Origin: an uncultured Lachnospiraceae bacterium
GTDB lineage: Bacteria > Bacillota > Clostridia > Lachnospirales > Lachnospiraceae
Assembly: GCA_910585205.1 (NCBI GenBank)
Contig: CAJUCC010000027.1
Location: forward strand, 1-39,639
DNA length: 39,639 nucleotides
Reading direction: 5' to 3'
The position numbers and the translations under genes were made by a program. How positions within the stretch are numbered: position 1 is the first letter of the stretch; each line of letters starts with the position of its first letter. This document shows positions 31,993-39,573 of this stretch, in pieces. The notes below the pieces were generated by a model that searched no databases, was not told the origin of the DNA, and saw nothing but the letters and a program-made list of their open reading frames with translations.

Positions 31993-33219
31993 ATGGGGAA
32001 AATGTCAGAAAAAAGAAAATTTATCAACGGACTTATAACAGGATTGTTTCTGGCGGTTATCATAGTCGGCGCCACGTATGCAGGGCAGAAGGCCGTAGCC
32101 GTCTGGAAACAAAGCGGCAATGCACAGGCCGGCGCGGACAGCGGAGAGGCTGTCAGTGCGCGGACGATGCAAAAGCTCCAGCTAATAGAAGATATTATAG
32201 AAGAAAACTATGCCCTTGATATGGTTGACAGCAAGACAATGGAAGACGGTATTTACGCGGGGCTGGTCAATTCTCTGGACGATCCCTATTCCGCCTACTA
32301 CTCCGCGGAAGAAATGGAGGAGCAGCAGGAGAAGATGGACGGTGTTTACTACGGCATCGGCGCATATGTGCGGTATGATGCGGAGCTTGGTCTGGCACGT
32401 CTGGGTGAAATTTTCCCGAACAGTCCTGCGGAAGAGAGCGGCCTGCAGGAAGGCGATCTGATTATGCGTGTGGACGGCCAGTACACGAAGGACATGGGAC
32501 TGGAAAAGGTGGTCAGCCTGATTAAAGGAGAAGAAGGGACAACTGTCGTGCTGGTTATTATGCGCGAGGGAGAAGCCGACACCCGTGAGATCGAAGTGGA
32601 ACGACGGGAAGTTCCGAAACAAACCGTTTCGTACGAAATGCTGGAAGACAAGATTGCCTATATCAGGATCACGGAGTTTGACAAAGTGACGGTGGATCAG
32701 TTCACCGATGCGATGGCCACGGCCAAAGGTTCGGGAATGCTCGGATTGATCCTTGACCTGCGTGACAATCCGGGCGGCAATCTGGCAGCGGTTATCGATG
32801 TGGCGCGGCGCATCCTTCCCAAAGGCCTGGTCGTATACACGGAAGACAAAGCGGGCAAGCGGCAGGATTATAACTGCGACGGAGAAAACGAGTTGACGGT
32901 GCCGATGGTCGTACTGGTGAATGAGGGCAGCGCCAGCGCTTCGGAAGTACTGGCCGGTGCGATCAAAGATTACGGAAAGGGAAAGCTGCTCGGGACGACG
33001 ACGTTTGGCAAGGGAATCGTACAGAAATATCTTGCCATATCCGACGGCTCCGCCGTAAAGCTGACGACAAGCAAATATTATACCCCCAAGGGAAACAATA
33101 TTCACGGTATCGGGATTGAGCCGGACGAAGAACTGGAAATGGATTATGAACAGTATCTGGAAAGCGGGTACGACAATCAACTGGAACGGGCGAAGGAGAT
33201 ACTGGTGACAGGGGAATAA
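31993..33219 (+). CDS. S41 carboxyl-terminal processing protease CtpA
   Basis: A 408-residue membrane-anchored serine protease that cleaves envelope proteins near their C-termini. One N-terminal membrane segment lies at about residues 11-31. A PDZ domain covers about 108-190 (YGIGAYVRYD, then SPAEESGLQEGDLIMRVDG). The S41 core has GSASASE at 312-318, holding the catalytic Ser, and the general base K340 in TFGKG. The ATG at 31993 is preferred because AGAGGAA lies 9 bases upstream; an in-frame ATG at 32002 is the alternative. Following ftsX and an M23 enzyme, it may trim or degrade hydrolases of the same module, which is inference. CtpA is a role name here; the family also contains CtpB-like proteins. 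Confidence 0.93.
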   Translation: MGKMSEKRKFINGLITGLFLAVIIVGATYAGQKAVAVWKQSGNAQAGADSGEAVSARTMQKLQLIEDIIEENYALDMVDSKTMEDGIYAGLVNSLDDPYSAYYSAEEMEEQQEKMDGVYYGIGAYVRYDAELGLARLGEIFPNSPAEESGLQEGDLIMRVDGQYTKDMGLEKVVSLIKGEEGTTVVLVIMREGEADTREIEVERREVPKQTVSYEMLEDKIAYIRITEFDKVTVDQFTDAMATAKGSGMLGLILDLRDNPGGNLAAVIDVARRILPKGLVVYTEDKAGKRQDYNCDGENELTVPMVVLVNEGSASASEVLAGAIKDYGKGKLLGTTTFGKGIVQKYLAISDGSAVKLTTSKYYTPKGNNIHGIGIEPDEELEMDYEQYLESGYDNQLERAKEILVTGE

Positions 33220-33271
33220 GGATAGCCGATGGAACGACTGGAAATACAGGGTGCAGGAGAGGAAACAGATT

Positions 33272-34549
33272 ATGAGCTTTAATAAAAAACCGGTAAAGGG
33301 AATGCCCGATTATCTGCCTGATGAGGTCAGACTGCGGGAACATGTACTGCGTATGATAAAAGAAACGTATGAAACATACGGATTCAATCAGATCGAAACG
33401 CCTGTGATGGAGAGCGTTGAAAACATCACCGGAAAGGAAGGCGGTGAAAACGAAAAATTAATTTTCTGGATAATGAAGCGTGGGGCGAAGCTGCAGAAGG
33501 CACTGGAAGCCGGGACGGATTTTGCGGACGCCGGACTTCGCTTTGATCTGACCCTGCCGCTTTCCCGCTACTATGCCAATAACAGCAATTCGCTGATGGC
33601 GCCGTTCAAGGCGCTCCAGCTCGGAAGCGTGTGGAGAGCGGATCAGCCGCAGAAGGGACGTTTCCGCCAGTTTATGCAGTGTGACATTGATATTTTGGGC
33701 GACGACTCCATTCTGGCAGAGATCGAACTGATAGCGGCAACGTCGGCTATGCTGACGGAGATTTTTGCGGAAGTCGGTATCCGCAAATTCCGGATTCATA
33801 TCAATGACCGTAAGATTCTGAAAGCAATGGCGGCTTACGCCGGATTTTCCGCGCAGGAATACGACAGGATATTTATTATTCTCGATAAATTTGACAAAAT
33901 CGGTGCGGACGGCATCCGTGCCGAACTGGAAAAGGCGGAATATCCGGAAACCTGTATTGAAAAGTATGTGGCGCTGTTCCGGGATATTCAGGAAACATCT
34001 TCCTGCCGGCAATTCTGTGATTTTCTGAAAAAGGACGGGCTGATTGCCGGGGAGACGGTGGATAATCTGGATACGATCATCACCTGTGTCAGAAAGATGA
34101 TTGCTCACGATGTGGAGATTGTATTTGACCCGACGCTGGTCAGAGGGATGTCCTATTATACCGGACCGATCTTTGAGATCAGCATGGAAGGTTATCCTTT
34201 TTCCATTGCCGGGGGCGGCAGATATGATGAGATGATTGGAAAATTCAGCGGCACGGCGGTTCCCGCCTGCGGTTTTTCGATCGGATTTGAGCGGATTATC
34301 ACGATCTTAAAAGATAAGTATGCCGAAAACGGGCAATCATATCAGAACCGGAAACAATCGATAGCGTTTTTGCTGGAATCGGGGCTGGATGCGGAAAAAA
34401 TGGTGGAAATTCTGGAAGAAGCAACAAAGTACAGACAGCAGGATTATATTGTCACCGTTCAGCCGTTGAAAAAGAATGTTAAGAGACAGAAACAGCTGCT
34501 TGCGGAAAACGGGTATGATGATATACGGGTTGTGCGGAGAGCGGAATAG
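33272..34549 (+). CDS. hisS: Histidyl-tRNA synthetase-type class II enzyme with short C-terminus
   Basis: A class II aminoacyl-tRNA synthetase core of the HisRS type, 425 residues. Motif 1 region KGMPDYLPDEVRLREHVL, motif 2 VWRADQPQKGRFRQFMQCDIDILG (about residues 119-142, split), the histidine-specific LVRGMSYYTGPIFEI near 290-304, and GGGRYDEMIG with motif 3 GFSIGFERI are all present. The histidine-A motif argues against HisZ, which lacks it. The region after motif 3 is only about 85 residues and weakly resembles the usual anticodon-binding domain, so this could be a variant HisRS or a paralogue. GGAGAGG lies upstream of the chosen ATG. A strong terminator follows. Confidence 0.82.
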   Translation: MSFNKKPVKGMPDYLPDEVRLREHVLRMIKETYETYGFNQIETPVMESVENITGKEGGENEKLIFWIMKRGAKLQKALEAGTDFADAGLRFDLTLPLSRYYANNSNSLMAPFKALQLGSVWRADQPQKGRFRQFMQCDIDILGDDSILAEIELIAATSAMLTEIFAEVGIRKFRIHINDRKILKAMAAYAGFSAQEYDRIFIILDKFDKIGADGIRAELEKAEYPETCIEKYVALFRDIQETSSCRQFCDFLKKDGLIAGETVDNLDTIITCVRKMIAHDVEIVFDPTLVRGMSYYTGPIFEISMEGYPFSIAGGGRYDEMIGKFSGTAVPACGFSIGFERIITILKDKYAENGQSYQNRKQSIAFLLESGLDAEKMVEILEEATKYRQQDYIVTVQPLKKNVKRQKQLLAENGYDDIRVVRRAE

Positions 34550-34573
34550 TGTGAATGAGTATCGATAAGCGGT

Positions 34574-34611
34574 CAGGGGCATTTCGGAAACGGGAATGCT
34601 CCTGTTTTTTT
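34574..34611 (+). terminator. Terminator of the hisS-type gene
   Basis: CAGGGGCATTTC (34574-34585) pairs with GGAATGCTCCTG-type sequence (34593-34604) with two G-T pairs and a 7-nt loop; seven T's follow (34605-34611). Confidence 0.85.
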
Positions 34612-34629
34612 CAGGAAAATACCGGAAAA

Positions 34630-34643
34630 CGAACAAATGTTTT
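34630..34643 (+). promoter_or_regulatory. LexA/DinR-type SOS box before uvrB
   Basis: CGAACAAATGTTTT matches the Gram-positive SOS consensus CGAACRNRYGTTYC at 13 of 14 positions. It sits 9 bases upstream of the uvrB -35 hexamer. uvrB is a known SOS gene in Bacillus, so the site is in the right place. Confidence 0.75.
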
Positions 34644-34652
34644 GTTTCTGTA

Positions 34653-34681
34653 TAGACAAACCGGCAATGATCTGATATAAT
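34653..34681 (+). promoter_or_regulatory. Promoter of uvrB
   Basis: TAGACA at 34653-34658, a 17-bp spacer and a perfect TATAAT at 34676-34681. Transcription would begin about 60 bases before the uvrB ATG. Confidence 0.8.
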
Positions 34682-34750
34682 GGAAATCCAGTTTTGCAGA
34701 AGCGAACGGGGAACAGAGCGGAAACAGAAAGCGTATAAAGGAACAGGATT

Positions 34751-35023
34751 ATGGATCATTTTAAGCTGCATTCGGAATACCGGCCTACCGGCGACCAGCC
34801 ACAGGCGATCGAGGCGCTTGTGAATGGTTTCCGAAAAGGAAATCAATTTCAGACTTTACTGGGCGTTACCGGCTCCGGCAAGACCTTTACCATGGCCAAC
34901 GTGATCGCACAGCTGAACAAGCCTACTTTGGTAATTGCGCACAATAAGACATTAGCGGCGCAGCTCTATGGCGAGTTCAGGGAATTTTTCCCGGAAAACG
35001 CCGTGGAATATTTTGTCTCCTAA
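34751..35023 (+). pseudogene. uvrB: uvrB, truncated by foreign DNA after codon 90
   Basis: N-terminal piece of excinuclease subunit UvrB, the damage-verification helicase of nucleotide excision repair. Only 90 of about 660 residues remain. Present: the typical start FKLHSEYRPTGDQPQAIEALV, Walker A GVTGSGKT at about 39-46, and LVIAHNKTLAAQLYGEFREFFPENAVEYFVS. Intact UvrB continues SYYDYYQPEAY; here the codon after VS becomes TAA and the sequence turns foreign. Promoter, SOS box and RBS (AAAGGAACAGG) are intact. The missing parts include the beta-hairpin and helicase motifs II-VI, so the fragment cannot function. The rest of uvrB should lie at the far end of the inserted DNA, outside this window. 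Confidence 0.92.
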
Positions 35024-35033
35024 TTTGGGGACA
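35014..35033. repeat. Inverted repeat at the uvrB/element junction (putative att core)
   Basis: TGTCTCC (35014-35020, uvrB) and GGGGACA (35027-35033, element) form an inverted repeat with one T-G mismatch around the 6-base spacer TAATTT. Two core sites about a 6-8 base crossover region is the geometry of tyrosine-recombinase attachment sites; that reading is inference. Confidence 0.5.
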
Positions 35034-35278
35034 GAGTGAAAGCCGCATTATTTAGTGCTGTTTGGTGTTGATTGTACCGTATTTTGTGGACAAGATGGGG
35101 GATTATGGACGAAATAACACTAGGCGGATGGGTGGAGTTTGTGACCTGGATTCGTGTAATATTATGAATAGGTACTAAAAGATATAGAAAATATGTGAAG
35201 ACGATTTGCACTTTTTTCTGTAAAATAGTATCGAACAATGTTATAATTATAAAAATTGCTAAACTTTAGGGGGTTTTT
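35024..35278. other. Element left-end region, noncoding
   Basis: 255 bases with no supported gene. Short GGAC-containing repeats occur at 35027-35033 (GGGGACA), 35086-35092 (GTGGACA) and 35105-35111 (ATGGACG), possible recombinase-binding sites. TTGCAC at 35206-35211 and TATAAT at 35242-35247 are promoter-like but not at a standard distance from each other. AGGGGG at 35268-35273 is the RBS of the helicase gene. No intrinsic terminator is seen. Confidence 0.45.
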
Positions 35279-38059
35279 ATGGGATTAACTACTAGTCAAT
35301 TAAATGCGGTGAATACAATTGATTCTAATCTACAAATAGTAGCATGTGCAGGTTCTGGAAAGACAACAACTATGGTTGCAAGAATTTTAAATTTATTAAG
35401 ACAGCCAGGAGTAGAACCGGGGAATATTGTGGCAGTTACTTATTCAAAAAAAGCAGCAGCATCACTTAAACAAAAAATATATAAGGAATTTGAGAAAGAA
35501 AATAGCAGTTTAGAAGGATTAGCCAATATGTATGTGGGTACAATTCATGGCTATTGCTATTATTTACTTCAAAATTACAGTGATGATTATAAAAATTATG
35601 AGTTGTTAGAAGAAGTTCAAACAAGATTATTTATGAAACGTTTTCGAAACGATATTGGGATTTATGATGTAATGTATCATCGAAAAAAGGGTGATCCATA
35701 TAATTTAGCATATCCAGGAATGGCAAATAATAAGCTACAGGAAGCAATAAGCGCTTATAAAACATTTTTAGATATTGCGAGGGAGTACGGTATTGAAAAA
35801 TTAGATGCTGTTTTACGGTCACATATCATAAAATATGAACAATGTCTGGATTCCAAAAGTAAATTTGATTATACATCCATTATAGTAAAAACACTCACAT
35901 TACTTGAAAATGGATGTTTTGATCAATATATTATGTCGACAGTTCGATATTTAATTGTAGATGAATATCAAGATGTGAATGATGCACAAGAAAGGATTAT
36001 CAATTATTTTTATAATAAAGGCACTCAAATTTGTGTTGTTGGAGATGATGATCAAACCATATACCATTGGCGGGGAAGTAATTTGATCTATATTAAAGAA
36101 TTTCAAAAGCGATATGGTAATGTAAATAGAGAAGATTTGGACATTAATTTCCGCAGCAGTTGTGGAATCACTGATGTCGCTAGGCAAGTGATAATAAATA
36201 ATCAAAACAGATTAACCAAACAAATGAATAGTAATAACACCCAAAGTTATGATACTGGGGATATAATAGCTTATGATTTTGATGATAGGCAGTCAGAAAT
36301 TGATTTTATTATCAAGAAAATAAAACAATTGCGTGGAATCGCATATACGAAAAATCAAAAGACATATGGGCTTAATTATGATGATATGGTCATCCTTGTT
36401 AGTTCTGTAAAAAAAATTCCAGAACTGATAAAGGCTCTTCAAGATAACAAAATTGATTTCATTGTAGAAGGAACACAAAAACTTTTTGAAGCCGATGAGA
36501 TAAAAGTAGTTTGTGATACATTTAATGTGATTTTTGATTTGGTTTCGTCATATGATCAAGCAACATTTGATAAGACAAGAATATGTATAGAGGTAGATTT
36601 AGTTCAAAGATGGGAAAAGTATTCTTCACTTAGCAATAAAAAAATAAAACAAGCTATTATAGATTTTGTCGCATTTTTTCATGAGACAGACGCTTATGAG
36701 TATACAATCCAACAGAATCTTAAAAATCTTTTTGCGAATCTTCAATTGATTCATCAGTCACAAGATGAAAAGACATTGTATAATTGGGGAAAATTTACTG
36801 AAATAATAAATGACTTTGAAAAAATATATCTCGATATGAAGCCAACTTATAAATTGCGGGCATTTCAAACTTTTATTCGTGATGATGCACCAACGATTTA
36901 TCCAGAAGGGTGGTTGTCTCCTAATTTTAAAACTATACGCAGTTTGCGCATTATGACATATCACCAGTCAAAAGGTTTAGAATTTCCAGTTGTTTTTTTG
37001 CCGTTTTTAACTCAAAATGCTATTTTCCCACCGAGAAGGCCAGGAGGAACGAGTGCATGGGGGATATTTAATGATCCCAGTATCGAAAGTGCATATGAAA
37101 ATGACGCAGAAAGTTTTCGGAGGTTATTTTATGTGGGTATAACTAGAAGTGAGAAGTTTCTTTTTATGACAAGATCTCCGCAACCATATGGTGCAGGAAA
37201 AATGTACAAAAAACCTGCACAACCGTTTGTTGAAGCAAAGAATTCATTATATGCATATCAAGATTTATGTTTAAATACGGTTTATCCAATTTCTCAGGAT
37301 AAAAAGTTTTCAGAGGACGAGGTGATTACGCTTAACTTTTCTTTGCTTAAAGATTTATTTGATTGTCCATTTAAATTTGAGATGTTAAATGTTTTTGGGT
37401 TTCATTCTCCACTTAATATAAGGATGGGGTATGGACGTTCCGTGCATAATATGCTTGATTTTGTACATAAGCACTATAAGGAAATAGCTGTTTTTGATAA
37501 CCAGACAATACAGGGGATAGTTGAGAAGTATTTGTATTTACCCTATGGTTCTGAGATACTTGTAGATGCAATGAAAACAAAGGCATTTCAGCATCTTCGG
37601 AGTTATATTATCAATAATCAATCAAACTTTCCTAATATTCTGTTTTCTGAAAAGATTATAGATTATAGCATTAATGAATATCTTTTTATTGATGGAAGGA
37701 TAGATTTGGTAAAAGATAGTTTAAATAATACTGTGACAATAGTGGATTTTAAATCTAGTTCGGAAGTGTTATCTAAAGAGCAAATTAAAAATCAACTTAT
37801 GGTATACGTTCTTGGATACGAAAATTTGACTGGAGATAAAGTTGACTTTATTGAATCTTATGATTTTAATAATAATAATCCTACACGGATACCAATAATA
37901 CAAGCTGATAAAGATAGCTTTATGAAAAAACTGGAGCATTGTCATGATATTATTCGTAAAGCTAATTATGAAAAGATAACAACTATTGATTCAACCAAAG
38001 GGAAAAAGCATTGTCAAGATATGGGATGTGAATTTATTAAGAATTGCTTTCCAGTCTGA
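35279..38059 (+). CDS. SF1A (UvrD/AddA-like) helicase fused to RecB/AddB-type nuclease
   Basis: A 926-residue probable DNA-end processing motor. Helicase motifs: Q7, Walker A AGSGKTT 24-30, TIHG 88-91, Walker B VDEYQD 227-232, motif III GDDDQTIYHWRGS 255-267, motif IV INFRS 289-293, motif V TYHQSKGLEFPVVFLP near 561-576 and motif VI LFYVGITRS near 614-622. The C-terminal nuclease has H723 (GRSVHNM), D809 (DGRID) and D823-x-K825 (VDFKSS), the RecB/PD-(D/E)XK set. C696 (DCPFKFE) with C912, C917 and C923 at the very end are spaced as in the AddB/Cas4 4Fe-4S cluster. AT-rich codons mark it as foreign. The start has AGGGGG five bases upstream. A methyltransferase gene follows after 25 bases. The defence or restriction role is inference. 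Confidence 0.88.
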   Translation: MGLTTSQLNAVNTIDSNLQIVACAGSGKTTTMVARILNLLRQPGVEPGNIVAVTYSKKAAASLKQKIYKEFEKENSSLEGLANMYVGTIHGYCYYLLQNYSDDYKNYELLEEVQTRLFMKRFRNDIGIYDVMYHRKKGDPYNLAYPGMANNKLQEAISAYKTFLDIAREYGIEKLDAVLRSHIIKYEQCLDSKSKFDYTSIIVKTLTLLENGCFDQYIMSTVRYLIVDEYQDVNDAQERIINYFYNKGTQICVVGDDDQTIYHWRGSNLIYIKEFQKRYGNVNREDLDINFRSSCGITDVARQVIINNQNRLTKQMNSNNTQSYDTGDIIAYDFDDRQSEIDFIIKKIKQLRGIAYTKNQKTYGLNYDDMVILVSSVKKIPELIKALQDNKIDFIVEGTQKLFEADEIKVVCDTFNVIFDLVSSYDQATFDKTRICIEVDLVQRWEKYSSLSNKKIKQAIIDFVAFFHETDAYEYTIQQNLKNLFANLQLIHQSQDEKTLYNWGKFTEIINDFEKIYLDMKPTYKLRAFQTFIRDDAPTIYPEGWLSPNFKTIRSLRIMTYHQSKGLEFPVVFLPFLTQNAIFPPRRPGGTSAWGIFNDPSIESAYENDAESFRRLFYVGITRSEKFLFMTRSPQPYGAGKMYKKPAQPFVEAKNSLYAYQDLCLNTVYPISQDKKFSEDEVITLNFSLLKDLFDCPFKFEMLNVFGFHSPLNIRMGYGRSVHNMLDFVHKHYKEIAVFDNQTIQGIVEKYLYLPYGSEILVDAMKTKAFQHLRSYIINNQSNFPNILFSEKIIDYSINEYLFIDGRIDLVKDSLNNTVTIVDFKSSSEVLSKEQIKNQLMVYVLGYENLTGDKVDFIESYDFNNNNPTRIPIIQADKDSFMKKLEHCHDIIRKANYEKITTIDSTKGKKHCQDMGCEFIKNCFPV

Positions 38060-38084
38060 AATATGAAGAAAAGGAGGCATTTAA

Positions 38085-39404
38085 GTGGCTGTAGCTGATT
38101 TGATCGATGATATAAAAGAAAAAGAGACAGTTGAAAAATATTGGGATTTTAGAAAGAATGATCGGCGTGAGCATGTTCATTCAATGATTAAATATCCTGC
38201 AGTAATGGTGCCTAATATGCAAGGGGAAATTTTTGATTTGGTTTTAAAAAATGATCCAGATATTTGTAATGTATTAGATCCATTTATGGGATCAGGTACA
38301 ATTTTGATTGAAGGATTAATAAGACAGTTAAATGTAATAGGAGTTGACATCAATCCATTATCATACTTAACAGTTTTGACTAAAATGCAGAGATATGCAG
38401 TCAGTACATTGCAAGAAAAAGTGAATCAATTATTACAAAGGATAGATTTCGAATCCCATCAAAAAGTAGAGAATTATTGGTTTGAGGGTATTGAAAAATG
38501 GTATAAGTCATATGTAATACGAGATTTAAGTAAAATAAGATATTGTATAGTTCAAGAAACAGATATAAAGTATAGGAGATTTTTTTGGGTAACCTTTGCA
38601 GAAATTGCAAAAGAAGCTGATAATGCTAGAACTAGTACTTTCAAATTGCATATTAAAACCGAAGAAACTATAAAAGCAACAAATTATGACTGCATAAAAA
38701 GTTTTAAGGAAAAATTATTAGCAAATGTTAATGCTATTTTAGAATTTAAGAAATTGAGGAAAAAGGAAACGACAAAGCTTTATTTTGGGGATTCTAAAAC
38801 TCTTTTATCTGATAGAAGACGTTTTGCAAAAGATAGTATTGATTTAGTTATCACATCACCACCATATGGAGATAATGCGACTACAATAACTTATGGACAG
38901 TATTCTGTTCTTCCATTAAGGTGGATACCGTTAACAGATATTCATGAATTAATTAGTCAAGATATGGTTGCGAGCTTAACTAAGATTGATCGTGATAGTC
39001 TTGGTGGGATTAAGTATTCACTTGATAATATTGACCAAAGTGGAATTTTAGAATCTTCAAAAGAGCTAAGTGATTTTTTTAAATGTTTATTATCTGATGG
39101 AATGACCGATAAAGCAAGAAAAGTAGCAAGTTTTGTTATAGATTTTTCGGAAGTAATTAAAAACCTAGAGCCAATTATTAAACCAGGAAAACTTTTGGTA
39201 TTTACAGTGGGTAATCGACATGTTCATAAAATGGAGTTTCCATTTCATTTGATATTAAAAGAACTGGCAGATTGTTATGGCATGGATATGAAGTATGACT
39301 TTAGGAGAAACATAATAAAAAATAAGAATTATGTTGACACTTCTGTGCAAGGATTTAAAACCATTAATAAAGAAACAATTATGATTTTGCAAAAGCGTAT
39401 ATGA
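38085..39404 (+). CDS. SPPY-type DNA methyltransferase
   Basis: A 439-residue SAM-dependent methyltransferase. Motif I with the preceding DPF is LDPFMGSGTILIEGLI at 64-79, motif II GVDINP at 86-91 and the catalytic motif IV VITSPPYGDN at 255-264. SPPY is typical of N4-cytosine enzymes, while DPPY/NPPY is more common for N6-adenine. The order FMGSGT before SPPY with about 185 residues between is unlike the beta class, where SPPY comes first. An atypical or permuted DNA methyltransferase fits best; an RNA methyltransferase of the UPF0020/Trm11 type is a less likely alternative. The start is GTG at 38085 with AAGGAGG seven bases upstream. It follows the helicase-nuclease in the same operon, suggesting a self-modification partner. 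Confidence 0.85.
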   Translation: MAVADLIDDIKEKETVEKYWDFRKNDRREHVHSMIKYPAVMVPNMQGEIFDLVLKNDPDICNVLDPFMGSGTILIEGLIRQLNVIGVDINPLSYLTVLTKMQRYAVSTLQEKVNQLLQRIDFESHQKVENYWFEGIEKWYKSYVIRDLSKIRYCIVQETDIKYRRFFWVTFAEIAKEADNARTSTFKLHIKTEETIKATNYDCIKSFKEKLLANVNAILEFKKLRKKETTKLYFGDSKTLLSDRRRFAKDSIDLVITSPPYGDNATTITYGQYSVLPLRWIPLTDIHELISQDMVASLTKIDRDSLGGIKYSLDNIDQSGILESSKELSDFFKCLLSDGMTDKARKVASFVIDFSEVIKNLEPIIKPGKLLVFTVGNRHVHKMEFPFHLILKELADCYGMDMKYDFRRNIIKNKNYVDTSVQGFKTINKETIMILQKRI

Positions 39405-39455
39405 TTTTTAAACCAAAAAGAATAAGACCTTTCAAGTTTTAATGGGAATATTTAG

Positions 39456-39494
39456 CCGATTGATTTTCAAAACGAGAATCAGTCGGTTTTTTTT
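39456..39494 (+). terminator. Terminator of the helicase-methyltransferase unit
   Basis: A 13-bp stem, CCGATTGATTTTC (39456-39468) with GAGAATCAGTCGG (39474-39486), two G-T pairs, a 5-nt loop, then eight T's (39487-39494). It closes the two-gene unit and isolates it from the ParA gene. Confidence 0.88.
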
Positions 39495-39573
39495 ATTGCC
39501 CAAAACCCATACATAGCCATTCTGTCTTATGCGGAGTGGCTATTAAATTTTTCAGGAAAGGAGGTAAACCGTG

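Noticed and set aside
35027..35111. GGAC-containing repeats at the element end as a transposon terminal inverted repeat set
   Set aside because: They are short and imperfect, and the opposite end is not available; noted only as possible recombinase-binding sites.
35020..35238. A 72-codon minus-strand reading frame at the element left end
   Set aside because: No convincing RBS or recognisable domain; it spans the junction region and is most likely chance.
35232..35242. CGAACAATGTT before the helicase gene as a second LexA box
   Set aside because: Only three bases lie between CGAAC and GTT; the SOS consensus needs four, and the outer bases do not match.
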